Under the pieces are notes generated by a model. It ran no database searches, was not told where the DNA came from, and saw only the letters and a list, made by a program, of their open reading frames with translations. From an uncultured Candidatus Saccharibacteria bacterium (lineage in GTDB: Bacteria > Patescibacteriota > Saccharimonadia > Saccharimonadales > Saccharimonadaceae), in assembly GCA_938041555.1 (NCBI GenBank), contig CALIAC010000036.1, forward strand, positions 1 to 46,597: 46,597 nt of DNA, read 5' to 3'. Below are positions 40,942 through 46,597 of this stretch, in pieces. The translations under genes and the position numbers were made by a program. Numbering within the stretch: the first letter of the stretch is position 1; every line of letters begins with the position of its first letter.

Positions 40942-42402
40942 CTACAGTGGCTCGTACTGATAAAACCGGTTGCTGTCGTGTGCACGTGCATTGGTGATAA
41001 TATGTGCCGGGCGCGTGAGGTCGCGATGCTGCTGGCGGTAGGCGCGCGTTGCGGTAAAGACGGTTTGCTGCTCGGGCACAGTGGTAACAACGCGCAATCG
41101 GTCGTTATAGCGGGCAATCATTTCGTACATCGGTCGCTCCGCCTCAGTCACGGCAAGCGTCATAGGGCGATCGACGCGCACATTGTCACCCTGGAGTTGG
41201 TCGTTGAGAAGTTTGACGTCGCTGGAGTAGTGGGCAAGAACCTCTGGATTGTAGCGATAGGTCTCGGCATAGCGCCCGATACCAGTAAGGGTGAGTCCAC
41301 CAATCAAGAGAGCCATAGGTAGCAGCCCAGCCACCCGAGCGTATGGGTTGCGTGGAAACATCTGGTACCAGTGGTTAATCAGCCAAGTTATGCCAAACGC
41401 GATGACGATTGCCATCACCGGAAAGAGCGAGGTTACCAGCTGCGGATTACTAATCACCACGCCCAGTAACGGCAAGCCGACTAGGAGTGCTGCGTAGCTG
41501 CGTGCTGTGTAGTAGTGGCTCAGGAGCGAGGCAAGACCAATTAGCATAATTAAAATCATACCAACCGAGTACAATGGCTGCACAAGGTATGACTTATTCG
41601 ACGCAAAGAGCCCAAAGAGCGTCGTGCCAAGGTGGCGAAGATTTGCTCCTACGTTGATTGACTCGAGCGGCAAGCCAAAGAGCTGCTTGAGTACATCATG
41701 GTTAGTGATGCTTGCGTAGATAAGTGGCAGCATCGCCACGAGGCCAATGACGGCTGCCAGAGCAAGGCGGCTGCGCTGCACGCGCAGAATTGTATAACGA
41801 GCGTGCGGATGAGACACCCCCAGAATCCCAAGTGCAATAACGACATAGATACCAAGTGGCGCATACAGCAGGAGTGCCGCCAGTACACAGGCCGTCACTT
41901 TCCAGAGAGTGGAGAGAAACTTCTTCGTCCGAATGGCACGCGTTGCAGCATAGAGCAGCCACACAGTGAGGCAGCTAAAGAGTATAGCTGGCGTGCCATC
42001 TTGCGCCAAGAAAAGAAACTGCGCCGTCATCGTCACGAGGATCGTTGTAATAAGCGCAATGTTCCGGGAAAACCAGGAGCGAAACAGAAGGAGCAACCCA
42101 AGCGCCGTCATCAAAGCAATCGCCATAGATGGCAGCTTAATCGACAGTGGTGCCACGCCGAGCACCGCGAAGCTCAGTTTTTGCAGGCCATGATACGGCG
42201 CATTGATAACCATAGCAGGAGTAAGATTCTGGAAGGATAATTGGCTGCTCTGCAATGCTGCATCGAGCTCGCCCTGCCGCAGCTCACCAGGGATAAACAA
42301 CCCAGCCAGCACAACTGCCGCAATAATTGCTACCACCACAAAGCCATAACCGAGGCCATACCGCCAGCGGTACAAATGATAGTCGACAACTTGCTTTGCC
42401 AT
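40942..42402 (-). CDS. Polytopic membrane protein, GT-C glycosyltransferase-like
   Basis: 486 residues with about eleven membrane helices and a C-terminal soluble domain (about 395-486). After TM1 an extracytoplasmic loop holds GELRQGELDAA, in the place where ArnT/PMT-type (GT39/GT83) enzymes have their acidic D-E motif; this and the topology suggest a glycosyltransferase using lipid-linked sugars. The match is weak. Leaderless start behind GGGTATAAT. The gene converges with the Erm-like gene 54 bases away; AGGGT/ACCCT between them could form a hairpin. Confidence 0.6.
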   Translation of the reverse strand: MAKQVVDYHLYRWRYGLGYGFVVVAIIAAVVLAGLFIPGELRQGELDAALQSSQLSFQNLTPAMVINAPYHGLQKLSFAVLGVAPLSIKLPSMAIALMTALGLLLLFRSWFSRNIALITTILVTMTAQFLFLAQDGTPAILFSCLTVWLLYAATRAIRTKKFLSTLWKVTACVLAALLLYAPLGIYVVIALGILGVSHPHARYTILRVQRSRLALAAVIGLVAMLPLIYASITNHDVLKQLFGLPLESINVGANLRHLGTTLFGLFASNKSYLVQPLYSVGMILIMLIGLASLLSHYYTARSYAALLVGLPLLGVVISNPQLVTSLFPVMAIVIAFGITWLINHWYQMFPRNPYARVAGLLPMALLIGGLTLTGIGRYAETYRYNPEVLAHYSSDVKLLNDQLQGDNVRVDRPMTLAVTEAERPMYEMIARYNDRLRVVTTVPEQQTVFTATRAYRQQHRDLTRPAHIITNARAHDSNRFYQYEPL

Positions 42403-42410
42403 ATTGCCCT

Positions 42411-42416
42411 ATTATA
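42411..42416 (-). promoter_or_regulatory. -10 box of the GT-C-like gene (leaderless)
   Basis: GGGTATAAT on the minus strand, eight bases before the ATG. Confidence 0.6.
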
Positions 42417-42435
42417 CCCGAGTTTGCGGGGGTGC

Positions 42436-42957
42436 TCAAGAGCGAACCACCTGCCCTTTGCGCGTTCGCAGTAGCACATACCACAGATAGAGCGAGCCAA
42501 GACCAGAGATAGCCAGGCCAAGAGCAGCACCAGCCGTCGTCTGGAGGAAAGTGTGTGGGCCGAATCCATCTTGAACAACATAGTGGTGATAGAGATATAC
42601 GGCCGCTAATGCGACAAAATAACCAAGGATGGCCACAAACGCTGCTGCTTGCTGACGGTATGGCGCAACTGCCGAGCGTACGGTGCGAATCATGACATAG
42701 ATGGCTTGCACGGCGAGGTTGATTGCATAGACAAGTATGATGAGCATAGTGATATACTCTTGTGGCTGCGTCCTCTCAAAGCCAGTTGACGTGATGTAAA
42801 TACCCATTGCTTCAACAAGAGTGAGAAAAACGCCGATAAGGATAATCCCGCAGCAGACAAGAATGATAGCGAGGCGCTCAATGATTCTGCGCTGCCCCAG
42901 TGGAGGATGCTTGAGCTGGATTGCTTGCACTGGGGTGGTTTGTGTTTGAGTTGTCAT
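42436..42957 (-). CDS. Four-helix membrane protein, unknown function
   Basis: 173 residues: a 25-residue cytoplasmic start (Gln/Thr-rich), then four hydrophobic helices (about 27-51, 67-90, 103-121, 137-160) and a basic tail RTRKGQVVRS. GAGGAGAA lies before the ATG. The layout resembles DUF5671-like four-helix proteins, but I cannot assign a family. The following gene (43005) has the same size and plan, so the two could be distant relatives. Confidence 0.7.
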   Translation of the reverse strand: MTTQTQTTPVQAIQLKHPPLGQRRIIERLAIILVCCGIILIGVFLTLVEAMGIYITSTGFERTQPQEYITMLIILVYAINLAVQAIYVMIRTVRSAVAPYRQQAAAFVAILGYFVALAAVYLYHHYVVQDGFGPHTFLQTTAGAALGLAISGLGSLYLWYVLLRTRKGQVVRS

Positions 42958-43004
42958 AGTATTCTCCTCGCTATGTATGTGTAATAATTGCTAATGTGGT
43001 ACGT

Positions 43005-43529
43005 CTAAAAACCTAGAAGTCTTTTTCGCGCAGCTTTGCTGTGTATTAGTGCTGAGTATCCCATCGAATACCACATACACACAGCACTCAGAGTAGTTAC
43101 TATAATGCCGAAGAAACACAACCGTGGGCTCGACGAAAACACATGAATTTGCTGCGCAGACAAAGCATTATAGACCACCTCACCCGCTATCAGTAATGGA
43201 AAGAACAGTGCCAAGGCGAGCCAAAATCCCTCTTCGCGATAGCGTTGGTTACCCTGGCTGGTGTATGTGCGAATAATTGCAATTGCTTCGATAATAAGCG
43301 TAACACTCAGCCACCAGAAAAGAGTTATCAAGCTAATATGTAACAAAAAATATGGTGTAAAGAGAAAAACTGCAAACATCCAGCCAAGATAGATCAGCCA
43401 CCCTGCAGTGCCAAGGAGGCCAAGTGCTCCACAGATCATCGCACAGCGGACTAGTAGTGGGCAGGATGATGAGGAAGAAGACGATTCTTCGGTAGATTGT
43501 ACACGTGATGATGTCGTGCGGGCTACCAT
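43005..43529 (-). CDS. Four-helix membrane protein with a Ser-rich start
   Basis: 174 residues. The first 24 residues are Ser/Thr/Glu-rich, with seven Ser in a row, then four hydrophobic helices (about 28-52, 60-87, 101-120, 136-158) and a basic end KAARKRLLGF. AGGAGAA is about ten bases before the ATG. Family not recognised. It lies between dnaB and the other four-helix gene, on the same strand. Confidence 0.68.
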   Translation of the reverse strand: MVARTTSSRVQSTEESSSSSSSCPLLVRCAMICGALGLLGTAGWLIYLGWMFAVFLFTPYFLLHISLITLFWWLSVTLIIEAIAIIRTYTSQGNQRYREEGFWLALALFFPLLIAGEVVYNALSAQQIHVFSSSPRLCFFGIIVTTLSAVCMWYSMGYSALIHSKAARKRLLGF

Positions 43530-43568
43530 TGCTGTGGTTCTCCTATGCTTAATAGCTATAGCATAGCA

Positions 43569-44921
43569 TCAATCATGCCGCTTGTCGAGGCTCATGAAGC
43601 GCAGCCGCTCGGGGTGGAAGTAGAGTTGGATCTTGCCTACTGGGCCATTACGGTGCTTAGCGATGATGAGGTCGGTGATATTTTGGAACTCAGGGTTGTC
43701 TGGCTCGTAGTAGCCTGGCCGGTAAATAAAGGAGACAATATCAGCGTCTTGCTCAATTGAACCTGACTCACGCAGGTCGGCTAATTGCGGCACTGGCGGG
43801 GTGCGCGACTCCACCGAGCGGCTCAGCTGGCTTAGGGCGATGACTGGTACATTGAGCTCGCGGGCAATCAGCTTGAGTCCGCGCGATATCTCACTCACCT
43901 CTTGGACGCGGTTGCCATTGTGGTTGCCATTGGCCTGCATCAGCTGCAAGTAGTCAACGATCACCAACCCAAGCTGCTGGTCGTGCATGGCGCGCCGTGC
44001 CTTGGTACGCATCTCGAGGACGCTTAGGCCTGGCGTGTCATCGATGAAGATTGGCGCTTCGGCCATCTCACCCATTGCCTCGGAGAGCTTAGCCCAATCA
44101 TCATCACTGAGGTTACCAGTGCGGATATTCCAGCTGTCCACACCACTGGCATCGGCCAGCATGCGGTCGGTGAGCTGCTCCTTACTCATCTCGAGTGAAA
44201 AGAAGAGGACGGGTTTTTTCTCGATTGTCGCGACGTTATACGCAAGGTTCGTCACCAACGTCGTCTTACCCATGGCGGGGCGAGCTGCAATGATAATAAG
44301 GTCGGAGCGCTGCAGGCCAGCCGTCATGGTGTCGAGGTCGCGGTAGCCTGTGCGAATGCCACGCAGCTGTCCTTTGTTGCGGTGTAGCTCTTCAATACGG
44401 TCGAAGCTATCGGTGAGAATACTCTCTAGGCTCACAAGGTCTTGTTTGAGTGACTGGTCAGACACACTAAAGAGCTCTGCCTCGGCCTTTTCGAGCAGCT
44501 CTTGGGTGGTGGTATTTTCGTCGAAGCCAAGCTGGCTGATGTCGGCACTGGCTTTAATGAGCCGTCGTCGCACTGCTTTTTGGGCGACGATTTCGGCGTA
44601 GCTACTGGCGTGGGCCGCGGTAGGGACGTAGTTGGTTAGCTCGGTTAGGTAGGCCGAGCCACCTACCTCGGCAAGCTGGTCTTTTTTTTGTAATTCATCA
44701 GTCAGGGTAAGGAGGTCGACTGGCTTGTGCCGCTCGTAAAGGCGCATCATCGCCCCAAAGATCGTCGCGTGGCGCTTATCATAAAAGTCTTCTGCGCCGA
44801 CGTGTTCGCTAGCATCAGCCAAAACCTCTTCGTCAATAAGTACTGCACCAAGCAAACTCATCTCAGCATCGAGACTTTGTGGTGGTACTTTGCCTTTTGG
44901 TTGGGGTGATTGGTCAGCCAT
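43569..44921 (-). CDS. dnaB: Replicative DNA helicase DnaB
   Basis: 450 residues, normal length. The hexameric helicase that unwinds DNA at the fork. N-terminal domain starts PPQSLDAEMSLLGAVLID, linker, then the RecA-type domain: GIRTGYRDLDTMTAGLQRSDLIIIAARPAMGKTT in parts (Walker A ARPAMGKTT, about 215-223), FFSLEMSKEQL, LVIVDYLQLM (Walker B), ALSQLSRSVE, LADLRESGSIEQDAD and the arginine-finger region with HRNGPVG. The ATG lies inside the last codons of dnaX, so translation is probably coupled. No intein is present. Confidence 0.97.
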   Translation of the reverse strand: MADQSPQPKGKVPPQSLDAEMSLLGAVLIDEEVLADASEHVGAEDFYDKRHATIFGAMMRLYERHKPVDLLTLTDELQKKDQLAEVGGSAYLTELTNYVPTAAHASSYAEIVAQKAVRRRLIKASADISQLGFDENTTTQELLEKAEAELFSVSDQSLKQDLVSLESILTDSFDRIEELHRNKGQLRGIRTGYRDLDTMTAGLQRSDLIIIAARPAMGKTTLVTNLAYNVATIEKKPVLFFSLEMSKEQLTDRMLADASGVDSWNIRTGNLSDDDWAKLSEAMGEMAEAPIFIDDTPGLSVLEMRTKARRAMHDQQLGLVIVDYLQLMQANGNHNGNRVQEVSEISRGLKLIARELNVPVIALSQLSRSVESRTPPVPQLADLRESGSIEQDADIVSFIYRPGYYEPDNPEFQNITDLIIAKHRNGPVGKIQLYFHPERLRFMSLDKRHD

Positions 44922-46395
44922 TGATGGTAATTTCTTCTCCTCCCCCCATCATAGCAAGAATGGCGGCTTTTTGGCGATCTTTGGGCGGTTTACTGCTCGC
45001 GAGTACGGCGATCTCTGCAGTAATGCCAAGGCGGTGCAGTGCTGCGCTGAGTGTGGGGAGGGCGCGATCGATCTGCATTTTGGCGAATTTTTTGCCAGCG
45101 TATATCGTCAGCGTCTGGCCGTCATACACATGCCCTGCCTTGGCGAGGTACGTACGCGCCCCGACCGCTCCGACCGCATCGAGAAATTGCTCCCATGGGA
45201 AGTCGACTGGGTCTGGACTTGCTGCGGGTGTTTCATCGTTTGCAGCAGAAACACTTGGTTGCTTGGCTGGTGTATGATCAGTAGCGGAAGCACTTGGAGT
45301 GGGAGGCTGTTCGGCTGATGCTGCAGCATTTGTTTTCTGACGAGGAGGGTCTGAGGGGGGTGCTTGCGATAATGAAGCTGGTGAGCGTGTATATGGCGCA
45401 ACTGGCTCACTGACAGTAGTGGGTGATGGCTGGCGATGAGGTGCTGTGGCTGGTGACGTAGCTCGGCTTGCAAGAGCAGTAAGCAGTGCAATGCGCGGCC
45501 AACCGGCTCGCGGTACAGCCAGTAGTTTATCGAGTAATGGCAACAGTGCTGCATCCTCTACAACACGCTGGCGAGCGATGCCAAGCAGCTGCTCGGCAAG
45601 AAGCTCGGCCGGTGTGCCGGCCGCCTCAGCTTCATCGATCAGCCGGGCGGCGCGACCAATATCTGCCGTAGCATAAGCAGCCAGCAGCGCCTCTACCAGC
45701 TCATCCTGCGCAAGGCCCAGCACTTCTGCAACCATCGCGCGGTCGATCGTCTCGTCGCTCAGTGAGCGCAGTTGGTCGAGTAAACTAATGCTATCTCGAA
45801 AGCTCCCCTTCCCTTGCTCAGCAATCAGCTCGAGCGCATCGGGTGTAATGGCAATCTTCTCCTGCTCAGCAATAAACGCCAAATGCTTGGCTGCATCACG
45901 CGGACTAATTGCTCGGAAATTGAAGCGTTGCACTCGGCTGAGGATCGTCGCCGGGAGTTTGTCGGCATCGGTAGTCGCAAGAATGAAGACGACGTGCTCG
46001 GGTGGTTCTTCTAGCGTCTTGAGCAAGGCATTAAAGGCCGACTTGCTAAGCATATGAACTTCATCGATAATGTAGATCTTTTTTGGACTGCTGGTTGGTG
46101 CAATTTGCACCTTGTCGCGCAAATCACGGATATCCTCCACCGAGTTATTACTTGCTGCGTCGATCTCGATAATATCAAGATGGGTCGACTCGTCGGTGTA
46201 TGGCAGGCCGTTGATTTCATGAGCCAAGATGCGGGCGATCGATGTCTTACCCACCCCACGTGGCCCTGTCAGGAGATAGGCATGGGCAATGCATCCACTC
46301 GCAATTGCCCGCTGCAAAATCCGCGTGATATGCGACTGCCCCACAATCTCATCCAGCGACCGACTCCGATACGTCCGATATAGTGCTCTGCTCAT
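44914..46395 (-). CDS. dnaX: DNA polymerase III subunit gamma/tau, without zinc module
   Basis: 493 residues. Clamp-loader ATPase. Seen: RALYRTYRSRSLDEIVGQ, GPRGVGKTS (Walker A, about 44-52), IEIDAASNNSVEDIR, IYIIDEVHMLSKSAFNALLKTLEEPPEHV, LSRVQRFNF (SRC region, with V in place of C) and the sensor-2 area, then domain III, a Pro/Ser/Thr/Gln-rich linker (about 320-395) and a C-terminal domain. Between the Walker A helix and IEIDAASN the usual 25-residue Cys4 zinc module is absent: only INGLPYTDESTHLD remains. No clear frameshift signal for a short gamma form was found. Leaderless start behind GCGGTATAAT. Its end overlaps dnaB by eight bases. Confidence 0.94.
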   Translation of the reverse strand: MSRALYRTYRSRSLDEIVGQSHITRILQRAIASGCIAHAYLLTGPRGVGKTSIARILAHEINGLPYTDESTHLDIIEIDAASNNSVEDIRDLRDKVQIAPTSSPKKIYIIDEVHMLSKSAFNALLKTLEEPPEHVVFILATTDADKLPATILSRVQRFNFRAISPRDAAKHLAFIAEQEKIAITPDALELIAEQGKGSFRDSISLLDQLRSLSDETIDRAMVAEVLGLAQDELVEALLAAYATADIGRAARLIDEAEAAGTPAELLAEQLLGIARQRVVEDAALLPLLDKLLAVPRAGWPRIALLTALASRATSPATAPHRQPSPTTVSEPVAPYTRSPASLSQAPPSDPPRQKTNAAASAEQPPTPSASATDHTPAKQPSVSAANDETPAASPDPVDFPWEQFLDAVGAVGARTYLAKAGHVYDGQTLTIYAGKKFAKMQIDRALPTLSAALHRLGITAEIAVLASSKPPKDRQKAAILAMMGGGEEITING

Positions 46396-46402
46396 TTGCT
46401 AT

Positions 46403-46408
46403 ATTATA
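46403..46408 (-). promoter_or_regulatory. -10 box of dnaX (leaderless)
   Basis: GCGGTATAAT on the minus strand, seven bases before the ATG. Confidence 0.6.
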
Positions 46409-46472
46409 CCGCAGAATTGATGGAGATGCGATCGAAGTACTGTTAGCTTCAGCATTGATCCTATACATGCAA

Positions 46473-46502
46473 TTGTACAAAACCGCCACAGGATGGTAGT
46501 AT
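46473..46502 (+). promoter_or_regulatory. Candidate promoter of the right-edge gene
   Basis: TTGTAC (46473-46478), 18 bases, TAGTAT (46497-46502). Confidence 0.4.
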
Positions 46503-46536
46503 GTGGTCTGTAATTAGTAAGCAAGGAGTCTCGTAG

Positions 46537-46597
46537 ATGATCGATATGAACAACCTCAACCAACAACTACAACTCGGCCGCGAAGAACTCGCTGCAA
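46537..46597 (+). CDS. Start of an unidentified gene (partial), possibly YbaB/EbfC-like
   Basis: AAGGAG at 46523-46528 precedes the ATG by eight bases; 20 residues are visible (MIDMNNLNQQLQLGREELAA) before the window ends. A Gln/Leu-rich amphipathic helix at the start and a place next to dnaX would fit the nucleoid protein YbaB/EbfC, which often neighbours dnaX, but here the two genes are divergent and the fragment is too short to decide. Confidence 0.5.
   Translation, partial: MIDMNNLNQQLQLGREELAA

Noticed and set aside
1..46597. CRISPR array, insertion sequence, rRNA genes
   Set aside because: No regularly spaced repeats, no transposase-like protein and no rRNA signature were found.

Overview
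The window looks like chromosome from a small, host-dependent bacterium of the Candidate Phyla Radiation, most probably Candidatus Saccharibacteria (TM7). I infer this from the mix of genes: two neighbouring G5/DUF348 wall proteins (one with an Rpf-type catalytic domain), a MurE without its N-terminal domain, a solitary ATP synthase epsilon gene, a degenerate phosphoketolase, and very many genes with no ribosome binding site whose start codon sits 6-9 bases behind a -10 box. No rRNA or definite standard tRNA is present, so the placement is moderate in confidence.

Layout. 0.2-9.1 kb (+) is one exopolysaccharide operon: Wzz-like chain-length protein, undecaprenyl-phosphate sugar transferase, three glycosyltransferases, Wzy-like polymerase, polysaccharide pyruvyl transferase, Wzx flippase and a VanZ-like protein. 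9.3-9.7 kb holds a candidate structured small RNA with its own promoter and terminator. 10.3-24.1 kb (+) carries pyk, a 1162-residue disordered tail-anchored protein, a PcrA/UvrD helicase, murE, the two G5-type wall proteins, a 32-bp perfect palindrome beside a GATA-rich low-complexity stretch, a small membrane protein, atpC and a conserved hypothetical gene. 24.4-30.4 kb (-) carries a dihydrouridine synthase, two structured transcripts each containing a tRNA-like fold, a 47-residue zinc-ribbon gene behind a three-way-junction leader, and a RecB/AdnA-like helicase-nuclease. 30.5-33.3 kb (+) has a hypothetical gene and a CtpE-like P-type ATPase. 33.3-36.3 kb is an AT-richer accessory patch with small genes, a frameshifted gene copy and a duplicated gene fragment. 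36.3-46.4 kb (mostly -) has an rRNA/tRNA uracil methyltransferase, the degenerate phosphoketolase, an Erm-like methylase (+), a GT-C-like membrane protein, two small membrane proteins, dnaB and dnaX. A divergent gene starts at the right edge.

How it works together. The operon should build and export a surface polysaccharide, and the Rpf/G5 proteins and MurE serve wall growth. dnaX and dnaB overlap and are replication partners; the two helicases serve repair. Across the window there are two expression styles. Thirteen genes, mostly core ones, look leaderless (a -10 box, usually GGTATAAT or TGCTATAAT, then the ATG). Other transcripts, including the RNA loci and accessory genes, have full TTGACA-type promoters, leaders and strong SD sites. 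This contrast, the tRNA-like RNAs at 25.4-26.6 kb and the catalytically stripped phosphoketolase are the most unusual things here.
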